From Heloderma charlesbogerti (lineage: Eukaryota; Chordata; Lepidosauria; Squamata; Helodermatidae): a stretch of 64,000 bases of DNA. Location: assembly GCA_026122225.1 (NCBI GenBank), contig JANEZZ010002067.1:1116001-1180000 (forward strand), read 5' to 3'. Shown here piece after piece: positions 22,335 through 34,493 of this stretch. The notes beneath the pieces were generated by a model. That model was not told the origin of the DNA. It made no database searches and saw only the letters and a list, made by a program, of their open reading frames with translations. Position numbers and translations under genes: made by a program. How positions within the stretch are numbered: the first letter of the stretch is position 1; each line of letters opens with the position of its first letter.

Positions 22335-23170
22335 CCTAAATTTATTTTTTATTTTATTTTTATTTAATTTACAGTATTTATAGGCTGCTCTTGAAGGGAG
22401 TTCTCAGGGTAGCTCACAGGAAACAAAACAATTTAAATTCAATAACAGTGAAAACAATGGATGACAACTGGACTTCTGTTCACAGTGGGGCTTCCCCTTC
22501 CCCTTCCTCTTCTCCTAACTCCACCCCCATCTCTTGCAGAGCACCGCCCATCTACCCCAGGGTATCCCCCAATACTCCAAAGCAGACTTAGCGAGCATGC
22601 AAAGGACTACAGGAAGTAGAGGGAATCCATTCCACCAGTGGTGCCCCTTCCAGTGGCCGACAGATACTGATTAAAGTAAAATACACCATAAAAACACAAA
22701 TCACAGGGAGTAAAAACATCTTAAAGCTAAAGCAGATGCTAAGGCCTGGGGAAATAAGAAGTTTTTCACCTGCCATCGAACTGACATCAAAATAGATGCC
22801 AGTCAATCCGGGGGGGGGGGAGGCATTCTCTACCACTGCACCACCACTGAAAAGAATCTCTCTCTCCTCTAGCCACCTGCCCCCCCCCTCACTTGGCAGG
22901 GGCACTCAAAGGACAGTCTCCAGAGAATATCTCAAGGTCTGGGTAGGTACATGTGGTGCCTGAGAGGTGGTCCTTCAGGTCCCTGGAGCCCAAGCTGTGA
23001 AGGGCCTTAAAGGTCAAAATCAGTCCCTTGAATTGGGCCGGGAAACAGACTGGGAGAAGGTTGGAATGGCAAAGCACTGGCATGACATGGCCGTATCTCC
23101 CAATCCCAGTTAGTAGTCTTACAGCTATATTCTGAGCTGAAGTTTCTCGACCATTTTCAAAGTAGCCCCA
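22335..23170 (-). mobile_element. L2-clade LINE relic, antisense
   Basis: On the minus strand there are remnants of the L2 C-terminal region: the words PVCFPAQFKGLILTFKALHS and LGSRDLKDHL, then a 3' UTR and an A/T-rich tail near 22340-22380. G-runs (22810-22820, 22879) and indels disrupt it. It is old. Confidence 0.7.
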
Positions 23171-23174
23171 TGGA

Positions 23175-23199
23175 CAACACATTTTATTTGTTTGTTTGT

Positions 23200-23230
<31 letters not shown>

Positions 23231-24600
23231 TAATATTTCTTGGCCACCTTTCAAGGCAGAAGCCCTCCCAAGGTGGCTTACAGCAATAGAATACATAAAA
23301 ACAGTTAAAATATTAAAAGTGATAAAAACATCAAAACAATAAAAGCCAACAATAAAACCAGCAACAGTGTTAACAGCAGTAACAGCAACAACAGCAGTCA
23401 TATCAAGAGAAGGCCAAGGTAAAATAATATGTTTTCAAGGCCTTCTTAAAAGTCTGCAATGACAGAGCATGGTGGACCTCCGATGGCAGCTTGTTCCAAA
23501 AGTGTAGGGCCACTGCAGAGAAGGCCCTCTCCTGTGTGGTCACCCACCTGACTGCTCTCATGGGTGGGCAAATGAGAAGGGCCTCTCCTTCTGATCTTAA
23601 AGTGCAGGCAGGCTGATATGGGTGAAGGCAGTCCTTCAAATAACTTGGTCCCAAACTGTTTAAGGCTTTAAAGGACAAAGCCAGCACTTTGAATTGGGCT
23701 TGGAAATGCACATTGTAGTAATCCAAACTAGGGAATGGATAACTGAAGCAAGGTTATCCCTGTCCAGATAGGGTCATAAATGCCATAACAGCCTCAGCTG
23801 GTAAAAGGTGCTCTGGCCTCTGGGCCATGGAGTTCACTTGTAGTTTCAGAGAGAAAGCTAGATCAATGAACATCCACAGACTATGAATCTGATTATTTAG
23901 GGGGAGTGCAAGCCCTCTAAAACAGGTTAAACACTAATTCCCTGAGCAGACTAATTCCACTTACAGTTCCTACATCTTGTATAGATAGAGTTTCAGTTTA
24001 TTGGCCTTCATCCAGTCCATTAGCATGTCCAGTCACTGATTTAGCACTCCCACTGCCTCAGTTGTATTAGATGAAAAAAAGTAGAGTTGGGTGCCATCCA
24101 CATATTGATGACACTTCACTCCAAATCTCTGGATGCCCTACTCAGTGGTTTCACGTAGATGTTAAAAAGCATGCGGAAACCCAAAGCATAAATGCCAAGC
24201 GGTGAAGCAGAAATCCCCCAGCACCATTTTCTGGAATCAGTCATCCAGGTATGAGCAGAACCACAAGAAAGCATTATACTCAACACCCAACTCAGGCACT
24301 GTCTCTAAAAGGATACCATGGTTGATGGTATGTCACTGAGAGGTCCATGAAGATCAATAAGATCATACTCTCCCTTTCTCTTTCCTGGAAAAAATCATCC
24401 CACAGGGTGACCAAGCCAGCTTCAATGCCAAAACCAGGCCTGACCCCCAACTGAAATGTATCCAGAAAATCAGTTTCAAGCGCTTGGAGTTGGCCAGCTC
24501 TCAGTCCTTCAAACACCTTGCCCAGGAAGGGAACGTTAACAGTAGGCCAACAATTGTTCAAATCTTCCAGGTCCAAAGCAGGAGCAGTAGTGTGGCTTTT
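23175..24600 (-). mobile_element. L2-clade LINE relic, antisense, longer copy
   Basis: The tail is (TTTG)n(TTTA)n at 23181-23231. Next come 3' UTR sequence and a C-terminal coding remnant at 23403-23726 (minus) with QAQFKVLALSFKALNSLGP and ERAFSAVALHFWNKLPSEV. A reverse-transcriptase N-terminal remnant lies at 24292-24576, with VPFLGKVFEGLRAGQLQA and LGVRPGFGIEAGLVTLWDD. The catalytic YADD area near 24090-24110 reads as CHQYVDG on the minus strand (Ala and the Asp pair changed). It is degenerate and diverged from the 13387-17160 copy, so a separate, older insertion. Confidence 0.8.
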
Positions 24601-24799
24601 GCAAAAATCACATGCACTTATTCTTGAACAGAATTGATTGGTTCATGCTGCCACTCTTTTCTAAATCGGTGAGTTTGGGTATTAATGGAGAATCTGCTGA
24701 AAGCAGGACATTTAGCGCAATCCATTTGTGTGGTATTTTGACGTGATGTAAAGTACCAAAATATAAGCCAAAAAGGCAGAGTTCACAGAATTTATCTTT

Positions 24800-24826
24800 A
24801 TCATCATCATCATCATCATCATCATC
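24800..24826 (+). repeat. (ATC)n microsatellite
   Basis: Nine tandem ATC units. Confidence 0.95.
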
Positions 24827-24950
24827 TAATGGGAAAATGGGACCTCAACAACAGCATGTCAAGCAGATGTATAAATATCTCAGAAAGCAATGGCAGCTGC
24901 CCTTGGAAATTAATCCCATAGACATGCAGATAGCTAAGAAGACTTCTAAG

Positions 24951-25407
24951 GGCACAATCCTATGCACGTAGGCGGCCTATCTATGCAGGTAGATCCTATG
25001 CAGGTAGGCGACCTCCTATGCAGGTAGGCAACCTATCCAATACAGGGCAAGAGAAGCACAAAGGGGATTGTTCCCTCCGCACATCTCCTGCCCTGCATTT
25101 TCAGCTAGACAGCTGATATCAGCTGTCTAGCCACCGGAAGGCAGAGTGGGGAGGAGGCTGCCGGCATTTCTGCCCTCCCCGCCCCACAACGCCCCCTGGA
25201 ATGCCCTGTTTCGGCCGGTCCTCACTTCCCTTGCGAGCACAGAGGATGGGGCTGTTCCGCGCTGCCTCCGAGGCAGCACAGAAGGAGGGGAAGGTCAGTT
25301 CTCCAGGAACTGACCTCAAAGTGGAGGATCCGAGGTCAGTTTCCAGAAAACCAGATATCCTATGGCTGTCTAGCCACTGACTAGAGGCCATAGGATTGCT
25401 CCCTCCA
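24951..25407. repeat. fold-back MITE with CAATCCTATG ends
   Basis: The left end AAGGGCACAATCCTATGC is matched by the right end CATAGGATTGCTCCCTC in reverse complement. Inside are diverged tandem CCTATGCAGGTAGGCGACCT units (about 24960-25035) and short palindromes (AGCTGATATCAGCT at 25108-25121; TCAGTTCCTGGAGAACTGA-like at 25297). It is non-coding. The superfamily is unknown. Confidence 0.6.
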
Positions 25408-25455
25408 TGATCTTCGTCCCACTACTGGATCCATGTCTTGCAAACATTGCTAGTT

Positions 25456-25590
25456 GGGTCAGTGGCCCAACCTGGTGGTCTCCAGATGTTTTGGGCTTCA
25501 ACTTCCTTCAGCCCCAACTAACATAGTCAATGGTCAAGAATGCTGTAGTCTAGAACATCTGGAGGAACCAGGTTAGGAAAGGCTGAGTTA
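25456..25590. repeat. palindromic miniature element
   Basis: TCTCCAGATGTTTTGGGC at the left and GAACATCTGGAGGAACCAGG at the right are inverted; the middle has CAACTAACATAGTCAATGGTC. Same family as 32026-32148. Confidence 0.7.
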
Positions 25591-26006
25591 GGTGAACACA
25601 CCTGGCCTCGTGGTGTCTTGACCGAGTGAACGAAACTGAACAGACCCTATGAAGTAAATTGGTTGTTCCAGATGAGTAGATATGACAGCATCACATGAAA
25701 CAAGCTGACCTGCAACAATGGCAGCAGCCTCCATCACCACATGTGGCATGGAGGCTTTGGGCAAATTTTTGGCAACCAAAGAACCTGGTTAGATTGAAGG
25801 CTAAACTGGAAACACTTTGCCTGTTCAGCATTTTGACCACACAGCCAACAATATACGGTCAACTACAAACTCTCCAATTTTGAAGTAAGGATATGAGGTA
25901 GAAAAGAGAATCTTGACTCTGCTTATGTTTAATGAGTCTAAACTTCGGTGCATTGCTTTTACGATCTTCTGGAAGCTTTAAAGTCCATATGATGCTAACC
26001 AGTGTC

Positions 26007-26497
26007 TAGGGGTGTACGAAAAATACTCTCCAGTCTGCTGGGGGCGTCCACGGGGGGGGAGGCGATCTGTCCCTCCCCCAGAATCCTCCATGTCCAGCTC
26101 CGCTCCGCGACAAGTCCGCAGAGCCGCTGACCAGGCCCGTCCGCAGCTGGACTTGCATCTGCTGCAGGGCTGCGGACGCAAATGGCATCCAATGTAGCCA
26201 ACACCATTTGCATCCCTGCGCTTTTCGGTGATAGGCTACGTAAATATTTACATAGCCTATCACCAAAAAGCGCAGGGACGCAAATGGCGTCGGCTACTCC
26301 GGACGCCATTTGCATCTGCAGTCTGGGGCAGCAGATGGATGGCAACAGACAGACCCGCTGGCAGCAGGTAGGGTCCATCCCGGGGGGATTTGGGGGGTGG
26401 CGGTGGGGTAGTCCATTCCACCACGGACTCTGAGGGGGGCAGATTCTAAAGAATCTGGCCTCACTGGAGTCCATGGCGGATTTCTCTGCCATCCCTA
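26007..26497. mobile_element. non-autonomous hAT element (TAGGGATG ends)
   Basis: A perfect 8-bp target duplication CCAGTGTC flanks it (25999-26006 and 26498-26505). Ends are TAGGGGTGTACGAAA and TTTCTCTGCCATCCCTA. The core is a long hairpin: GACGCAAATGGC blocks and TGCGCTTTTCGGTGATAGGC face their complements around 26240. Its relatives are 34494-34948 and 39180-39732. Confidence 0.9.
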
Positions 26498-26509
26498 CCA
26501 GTGTCTCAT

Positions 26510-28520
26510 ATACATATAGTTTCTACCAAACTGTTTTCTCCACTGCTTAACTCATCTGGAGTAAAAATGTTACACTTCATAACAGTAGTAGCTGGAATTA
26601 ATTTATGTTTTATGAATCCAAAATAAAATTGAAGCACATATCCATATGCTCCTATAATTCAGTCACTTTTACAGTGGTGGGAGGGGGGTCTATTTCTTTG
26701 AGTCCATTCAGGAACACAGCAGGAGAATGTTACCCAAAGTCTCCTTTTGCATTTGTCTTCCACAAGAATCCTATTTTCCATTTGGACAAATTGTAATCCT
26801 TATTTCAAAATGTTTCATATTGATGTTGTTAGCTGCTTTGATACCATATGGGGAAAAGTGGGACAGAAATGGCTTAAAACAAGTGTTCTGAGAAACCTCC
26901 CTTCCCATTCCACCTTGGGGTCATTGTGTCTTACGGTGCAAGGCAGAAAAGGAGTGGAGGGCTCTCAGAACAATTGTTTTAAATCTTTCTGTTCCACTTT
27001 TCGCTGGATTGGGGGTGGGCAGGGATCCTACCTCCCCCCCCCCACTACCACCACCACTGAAATTGTTGCTTCCACTATCCAGGAGGCTTCTGGGAGCTCG
27101 ATTCTGCTTGCAAACAAGGTACACGTTCCCCCATGCCTTGCCTCCTGGCAAAATGGCTGCTTTTTTGCCACCACTGCAGCAGTGATAAATTCGTCAGCAG
27201 CGGCAGGGACAGGGGAGCACAAGATCACCCTAAATAAAACACAATATCTAGACTGTAGCACACTCTGTCTACATGGGTCCCCCTACCCCTCATCACCCAC
27301 CTATGGGCTTCTCATTAGGATGGCCACTTCTGCATCACCAAAAAAAAGGCGAGAAATGCATTGCCAAAAAGGAGACCATTTTGCATAAAATGTGTGAATA
27401 CTAATCTATATGTATAGATGCAAATATGGAAATGATTACTCTAATTTCAATTGACGTCCAACACATCTCACCATAGATGGGAAGACTATGACCAGGGAGG
27501 TGTCTCCATGGGCGATTTGCTGCGAGCTGGCTGTATGTGGAGGTTGTTCAGGGCACATGCGGGCTGCCATCCTGCAGCCACCCCAGAGCTTTTTGTGGAA
27601 AAAAATGGATTTCCTGAGACTGCTTAAAGTCCAGTTATTTTCCTTAGGTTCTCTGTGCTATAGTTATTGTGTGCCCCAACCCCCGCATTTACTTTGGGCA
27701 TGCTAGCCCTGCCCAGGAGTGTGCCTTTCACCGTGACCCAGATGGAGGGGTGTTTCCTGTCCCTGTGTTTCCCATCCCTGTCTTTCCCAGCACAAACATC
27801 AGTGTGTCTACTCAGCAGTAATTCCCATTGTGGTCAATGAGGCTTGTTCCGAAACTGTTCCCAAAGTTACAGAGGTTCCTATGATTCAAAATAATGCATT
27901 TAGGAGCCTCAAAGCTATGTCAAAATTGCATGTCTTTGATGTTTGCTTCCTTGCTTTTGGAAGCAATTAATTCACAGCTTTGCTCCTTTGCAGCTTCAGA
28001 GGAGGGAGAAGGCTGCAGCTGTGTTTCTCTAATGTTTGCTTAGCTGTAAGTAAGGGGGAGCCTCTCACACTGGAGGATAGAGGAAGCTTCTCACATTGGT
28101 TGATCAGCCCCTGCCAGTCTGCTGACGTTCATTCAAAAAGCCCCACTCCACCCAGAAGTATATTACTGTGAAGCAACTTAGAATGATATGGTGCACTTGT
28201 TCATGAAGCCCTGCATGGACCAAAGCCAATTCTCTGAAAAATCTGGTATTCTTCCATTCATTCCTTCTCCTGTTGTCATGGAGATCCCCTGCCCCAGTTG
28301 ACCCATATGCCTGCTCAGTTTGCTGTATGGTTGCTAACTGATGATTGCAACCTCAAGGCCTCTGCTGCCCTCTTCCCTTCTTATGGTTCTTTATCTTTAA
28401 ACCAAACTGGGACTGGACAGTCCTTCAAGTAGACAATGCTTTCAAATAGAGGACTGTAAAGTAGGACACATGGCCAACCTTCTTCTCACTCTCAGCCAAA
28501 AACAAACACCATCCACACAT
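26510..28520. other. intergenic DNA, little recognised
   Basis: No gene seen. Around 27010-27240 the GC-rich stretch with CCACCACCACTG and CAGCAGCGGC triplets may be a worn relative of the triplet-rich hAT elements. A short 'lizard' repeat fragment lies near 27795-27845. Confidence 0.45.
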
Positions 28521-28523
28521 TTA

Positions 28524-28738
28524 GGCTGCTTCCAGACAGACAGCTCATCATATTACCAATCCAAAGGAATTGTGCAGTTATTCCATCTTTCCCTCCTTAA
28601 TGAATTTTCTGCAATAACAAAAATTATGGAAGACATGGTGGAAAACATGGAAGGTTTACAAATGGAATAGGTCTGGAACAAACACCACCATAACATGAAT
28701 GAGGCGACTACATGCTAAAAGCTTCGTCTGGAAGCACC
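28524..28738. repeat. small MITE with GGTGCTTCCAGAC ends
   Basis: The left GGCTGCTTCCAGACAGACAGC is the near-complement of the right GCTTCGTCTGGAAGCACC. It is about 215 bp, AT-rich inside, non-coding. No certain target duplication. Confidence 0.6.
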
Positions 28739-28739
28739 T

Positions 28740-30620
28740 TTATCCAAACGGCACAATCACACATATAAGGTGCTACCTTGTATGTTGTATTCAAGGCTTT
28801 CAACATCCCTGGAATCCATGTATAAGTCCAGAACGAGAGAGTAAAATTTTGACACTGACAATCGAATGTAGCATTTTGAGAATCTGCAAGTTTCATTTTC
28901 ATAAAAGGCAAGTTTCTAGTCTATATGGTTTCAACCATAACTTGGTTGAATGAGCATTGCCTGTGAAATACCTGGAGACCAACAGCAAGCAATGCAGGAC
29001 TTTGACATTTCTGTATCTTACATAGCTCCTAACACTTTACCACGACAGCAGCAGAAGAATACACTGGGTAAAATAAGTACACAAATGTGTTTAATAATAA
29101 CTGTAAGCATTGACATAGCATTTTCAAATACTGAATGCACTTCACACACACACGCATACATAGTCTTTACAACAACCCTGAAAGATGTTTGCGTATTATT
29201 ATTTATGCCCATACTGCAGATAGTGGAGGGCAAAGGCTAAAAGACCGTGTTTGCCCATTAGTTCATTTAGTGAATTCATGATACAGTTGAGATGTGAACC
29301 TCATAGGTCATAGAATCATCGTCACCATCATCATCACCACATATCTTGTGTTGCCTTGGTGCATCATGCCTCCCCCTCTTTTGCGCACATCACATAGAGG
29401 CTATGCAATGTGTTAAAGAGAAGGGGGAACATTTAGTTCGTTCGTTCATTCAATCAAACCAGTGGTCTATCTGACTCATACGATCTACTTCAATGAGCCT
29501 CAGCATACAACCAGCTCATTCTCCATGGTGGTATTCTGAGAGCTACAGCAATGATCACACCAGGAACGATATCTATGTAAGTACATCACATATTTGCCTC
29601 ATTTTGAACCCCATGAAAGATACAACCACTTAGGGGTGATTTTGAATAGAGACACTGCATGTGGGGGAAAAGGTTAATGAGTCCCCGCCCCCACTCTGCT
29701 TCCTTGTTTTTTCCCTTCTCAAAATCAACCCAAGGTGAAGTTGCTCTACTTTAAAAGAAAAGAAAAGAAAAGCATTGGAGCTCCATCCCATGCATTTGTC
29801 TGGACTGTCTAGTTAGCCCTTGAGCTTTCCTTCATAAAATATATTTCAAAAGTCTACATTCTGCCTCCCAGCTGCTCTCACAAAATTGATCCAAAGCCCC
29901 GATTGCCGATTTCTTTCCACCCAAAGCTTTTTTCTTACCCATTCTGGGCGAGGAAAACCATTTATTTATTTCACTTGCTTGTATATTTTGTTTAATTTGA
30001 TGTCGACTTTATTCCTCTCTTTCCCTGAAGGCTGAAAGATCGTTTAGATATTGTGCTTAACTGGTATGATGATAATTAAGATTTGTGGAGTTGGGGGAGG
30101 GGATGACAGTGACTATACATACACACCACTCATCTAAGGCTTTTAAGAAGGTCGCAGTAGCCTAGCAGCATTCTAGTGGAATGGTTTCCTATTTTTAATA
30201 TCCTGTGCTTTTAAAAGTAGAAATCAATATGATAAGTTGGGTGTCTGCAGTAGCTTTCCAGCTCTAATGTTGGTGAACCAGGGGCAAGAGGGAAGTTACA
30301 CTGAAGAACACAAATGTTGCTGCTGATGTAGTGTAGCAGTTACCCACCCCCATAAAGTATTACACCTATAGCATTACATTGCCGTGATGTATTAATCTAC
30401 AATATATTGAGGGTGGAAATGAAATGCGTGGGGCAGTGCTGCTGCTACAGCGGCCTGCAGTGTCTATTATCAGAGCCACAGATGCGGTAGGCCAGTCTGT
30501 TGCTTTGCAGAAACTTGTGCAGACTGGAGGCTTAGCTGGGAATGCCTCACCTCTGCAGTATTTTGACCACACATACTGTATGGTCAAACAGTGGCACTCA
30601 ATCTTTGGTATCAATCTTTT
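28740..30620. other. intergenic DNA, no feature recognised
   Basis: AT-rich with several small runs (CA near 29141, ATC near 29318, AAAAG at 29752-29772). No gene or larger repeat recognised. Confidence 0.5.
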
Positions 30621-30625
30621 ACATC

Positions 30626-30752
30626 AGAGGTGGGGAACTTGTGGCCCTCCAACAACTCCCATCACCCATCACCATTAGCCATGCTGGTTAGGGCTGATGG
30701 GGGGTGTAGGCCAAAACATTTGGAAGGGTACAAGTTGCCCACCCCTGTTTTA
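30626..30752. repeat. palindromic miniature element
   Basis: GAGGTGGGGAACTTGTGGCC at the left is the inverse of GTACAAGTTGCCCACCCCTG at the right. The interior has CAACTCCCATCACCC and GGGCTGATGG. It is a clear copy of the family. Confidence 0.8.
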
Positions 30753-30960
30753 CATGACTGCATGGCAGGGGCCAGGGCCAACAACATCAAGAGCAGGCAT
30801 AGTCGGGCACCTGCCAAGGGCGCACACTCCAATGGGGGCCCACTGAGAAAAGCCCCTGGCTTGTAACACGCTTGTTCACTTGCCTCTTGCTCTGGCCCAC
30901 ACAACAGTGGTGGTGAGAAGGAAGACTAGTAAATGCCACGAGCTAGCAAGTGGTAGCAAT

Positions 30961-31589
30961 TAGGGCTGTGTACCTCTTTGGGCTGAAGCTCAGACTCTGA
31001 GCCGAAGCGGGGTGCTTCAGGCCACTTTGTGCCCCTTCTGAGGTGAGACAGAGTGGTCACAAAGCAGGTTGGGTGTGCTTCGGAGCACTTTGATGTGCTT
31101 CGGAGCGATCCAAAAGCCCAGCTGCACCACTGCCCAGCCCCCAGCTCCTTACCTGGGCTCTTGGGATGGACATCAGCAGCTGTCTCCTTGTTTCAGGGAG
31201 TCGCCATTTTTAAAATGGCAAATGGCACAGGATCTATTTCCAGAAATACAGGGAGCTGCCATTTTTAAAATGGCAACTCCCTGGAACAAGAAGATGGCTG
31301 CCAGTGTGTGCCCCAAGGGCCCAGGAGGTGGGAGCGGTGGTGGTGGCAGGGGCAGTGACAATGGCTCCCTGGAACAAGAAGACAGCTGCCAGCACACGTC
31401 CCGGGGGCCCAGGTAAGGAGGTGGCAGCACATCACAGGTGTCAGGGGAGTGAAGCAGGATTCAGCCATCTGAGTCCCACTTTGGCTCCAGAGACTGAAGT
31501 GAGCCAAGGGCTCCCTGAATCATCCTGAAACAAATCGGGCCTGCCTCAGAAGCCCCAAAGCAACCTCCGAGGCAGATTGGGGGGTCGTA
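30961..31589. mobile_element. non-autonomous hAT element
   Basis: A perfect 8-bp target duplication GTAGCAAT occurs at 30953-30960 and 31590-31597. The left end is TAGGGCTGTGTACC. The right end lacks about ten terminal bases of the inverted repeat (it reads GGGGGGTCGTA) although the duplication is intact. Inside are two CGCCATTTTTAAAATGGC palindromes and (CTGGAACAAGAAGA) blocks. It belongs to the 10517/20806 family and sits within an older, unassigned GC-rich repeat (about 30770-30960 and 31611-31720; a relative lies at about 33430-33830). Confidence 0.85.
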
Positions 31590-31749
31590 GTAGCAATGGT
31601 GAAAAAGAGGAGGAGCAAGAGCAGCTAGTGACAACGGTGGTGAGAAGATAGACTCACTGAGGGACGGGGACCATTGAGGGAGCCTTGCTCAAGTGCCCTC
31701 AAAAACCTGGAGCCAAATCGGGCAGGGGTTCTCATCACTTGCCCTACAC

Positions 31750-31890
31750 CAGGGGTGGGCAACTGGTGGCCTTCCAGATCTTTTGGTCTACAATTCCCAT
31801 CATGCTTCACTATTCGTTATGCTATATAGGGCTGATGAGAGTTGTAGGCCAAAACATTTGGAGGGCCACAAGTTGCCCACCACTGCCCTG
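31750..31890. repeat. palindromic miniature element
   Basis: CAGGGGTGGGCAACTGGTGG and GGCCACAAGTTGCCCACCAC are inverted ends; the core has CTACAATTCCCATCATGC. Confidence 0.8.
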
Positions 31891-32025
31891 TACAGTATGT
31901 AGCTGCAGACATATTAGTACCTGCTACAACGGATCTAAAATTTTGGGATTTTTAAAAAAGCTATCAATATTTCCAAATTTGAAATTCAGATGTTGAGCTC
32001 AACATTTATCAAAGTGCTGATAAAT

Positions 32026-32148
32026 TGTCCTCCAGATGTTTTGGACTTTAATTCCCATCAGCCCCAACCAACATGGCCAGTGTTCAGGAGTGCTGGGAGT
32101 TGTAGTCTAAAACAACTGGAACACACTAGGTTGGGAAAGGCTGCTGTA
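32026..32148. repeat. palindromic miniature element
   Basis: CCTCCAGATGTTTTGGACTT...CCCATCAGCCCC...GCTGGGAGTTGTAGTC...GGTTGGGAAAGGCTG, the family core with a truncated left end. Confidence 0.75.
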
Positions 32149-32189
32149 CAAGTCGTTCCTGTTCATAATTTACTCAGTCAGAAGTAAGC

Positions 32190-32418
32190 CCCACTGATGT
32201 CAATATTAAATAAATAAATAAATAATTACATTTATGTCCCTCCTTTTCCTCCAAGAAGCCCAAAGTGGCATACATAATCCTCCTCTCCATCTTATCCACA
32301 CAACAACCCTGTGAGGTAGGTTACTTTGGCAGTCAGTGACTGGCTTCATGTCTAAGTGAGGACTTGAACCTCGGCCTCCCCAGTCCCAGGTCTAACCACT
32401 ATGCTGCACTGGTTCTCC
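32190..32418 (-). mobile_element. tRNA-derived SINE (MIR-like layout)
   Basis: On the minus strand the head reads GAACCAGTGCAGCATAGTGG, GTTCAAGTCCTCACTTAGAC (B-box), then TGCCAAAGTAACCTACCTCA, CAGGGTTGTTGTGTGGATAA, and finally a LINE-like 3' end with an (AATA)n tail at 32190-32220. The same family occurs at 51340, 55645 and 58029. Confidence 0.82.
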
Positions 32419-32921
32419 TTCCGTGAGGCATACTCCCCCTTTGAACTTTAAACTGATAGGGAAACCTTTTCATTAGATATATACTGTCAGTGTTCCAGGA
32501 GATGCATTCTGCAAAGGCCAGTTGTCTCTGACCAAGGCACCCATCAAGCCCTGCATCCTCTTGCCAAAGATGACCAGCCAAATGCCTCTGGGAAGCCACA
32601 AGCCAGCCATAAAGTTGTCAGCCCTCACCCACTGAATACACTCAGCAACCAGTCTACAGAACCAGTGTGCAGAGTGCCATCCCTTCACTGCCTCTGAGCA
32701 TGGGGTTCTGGTCAGCCACCATGGCACTGGCATCGTGGCTAAACAGAAACTCCATGCTCAGTGCCATTGATAGACCACTGGAGCCCATAGGCCTCTCGAC
32801 ATCCGGTTTCACAAGGGTTTCCCAACCCCTTCTTCCCCTGTGCCTGTCTTGACTGTCTAACAGAGACAGCCACCCTTCTTGGCATTAAATAATATTTAAG
32901 GGATGGCAATAAGTAAGGAAG

Positions 32922-33260
32922 GGGGGCCGCAGTGGCTTAGTGGTTAAGACGATGAACTGCAGACCGGAAGGTCGGCAAGACAGCTGTTCGAGACCCAAGT
33001 GCTGCGTGACAGAGTGAGCTCCCGTCTTCAGTCCCAGCTCCTGCCAACCTAGCAGTTCGAAAGCAAGAAATTGCAAGTAGATAAATAGGTACCGCTTCGG
33101 CGGGAAAGGTAACAGCGTTCTGTGCACCTCGGTGTTCAGTCATGCCGGCCACATGGCCACGGCAGCGTCTTCGGACAGCGCTGGCTCTTCAGCTTAGATA
33201 TGGAGATGAGCACCACACCCTAGAGTCGGACACGACTGGTTGGGGACACCTTTACCTTTT
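32922..33260 (+). mobile_element. Sauria SINE, complete, perfect target duplication
   Basis: A full 339-bp copy: GTGGCTTAGTGGTTAAGACG head (A-box), GTTCGAGACCC (B-box), conserved central body, and the BovB-like tail TAGAGTCGGACACGACTGG with TTTACCTTTT. The 14-bp AATAAGTAAGGAAG flanks it exactly (32908-32921 and 33261-33274). The perfect duplication suggests a younger insertion than the copy at 9693. Confidence 0.97.
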
Positions 33261-33968
33261 AATAAGTAAGGAAGTGTTTGTGTGAGCAATTGCAAACCAT
33301 TGTCTGGCAACTGGTGTTAATAAACTGTGACACCACCAAAGTGTTGTTCAAGCTTCAGAACAGCGGGATTGGAACAAATACAACCTTCACCGCCGCCCCC
33401 TTTTTCTGGAAATATCGTTTAACAAAGAATGCTGCTGGCTCCGGTTTTGGAGGGCCTTCGGGCAAGACACCCTCAGTGGGCCCCCTCCCTCAGTGGGTTG
33501 CCCTTCTCAAGGCCATCGTCACCAGCAGCTGTCGCTCCTCCTGCTCTTTCTCCTCCTTGCTACCGCTGGCTTCCTTGACAGGCAGAGAGCCAGAGAGCAC
33601 GTAGGCAGCGGCATCTGCTGCTCCTCCTTTTCACCACTACTGTTGTCTGGGCCAGAGCAAGAGGCAGGTGAACAAGCAGGTTCCCATGGTGAAGAGGAGC
33701 AACTCCGGGTAGGGGAGTGTCTTGCCAGTGGGTCCCTGCAAGGGTGTAGTCCCTTGACAGGTGCCTGCGCATGCTTACCCTTCATGTCAGCTCTGACAAA
33801 GAACATAGGCAGGCAGCTATAGGCACCAGTCTGCACTTATATAGTCCTTCTAGACTAACACAACTTCTGAAAAAGAGTTACTGTCAAAATCCCCTGGAGG
33901 ATGCATGACAGCACCTCCCAAGCATGATCAGTTTGAATATCTCTCCTTGAGAACTGCCCAGCCCCATA

Positions 33969-34357
33969 GAAATACTTTGGTCTTTGAGATTTTCCTTTCG
34001 GGGTGTTCAAACGATCACGTGGGAAAAGAAGCCCCACCCCCACACGTCTGACCGTGACTTGCATAATTACCCACAATGCAGCACAGGTTGCCATGTCATC
34101 TGAACCCGGCATGGCAGGGGTGGCTTCTTACCCATGCCACAACTCATGGCTTGTAGGGGATGTGGCATGAGTAAGAAGCCACCCCTGCCACGCACCGTGC
34201 CGGCATTGGACGACACGACAATTCCCGCTGCATCGTGGGTAATTATGCAAATTGCAATCACATGTGCAGGGATAGGGGGAGAAGCCATGATGGCTTCTTT
34301 TCCCTCTGTGATCCTCTGAACACCCCCAAAGGAAAATCTCAAAGACCAACGTATTTC
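33969..34357. mobile_element. 389-bp fold-back MITE with TA flanks
   Basis: Nearly the whole element is one inverted repeat. GAAATACTTTGGTCTTTGAG at the left faces CTCAAAGACCAACGTATTTC at the right, and ATGGCAGGGGTGGCTTCTTA faces TAAGAAGCCACCCCTGCCA around a ~20-nt loop at 34140. TA lies on both sides (33967-33968, 34358-34359), suggesting a Tc1/mariner-type origin. It is non-coding. Confidence 0.8.
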
Positions 34358-34493
34358 TACTTCTTCTTTATCCCTATAATCATCCAAACCCAGTCTTTGT
34401 GCCTAACTGGCTGGCAAAGGGTGAAGACAAGACCAAGCCAGGCTCGGACCTCAGGTGAGCCTCATCCTTTCCCCATCTTTGGTGAGTTGCTTT

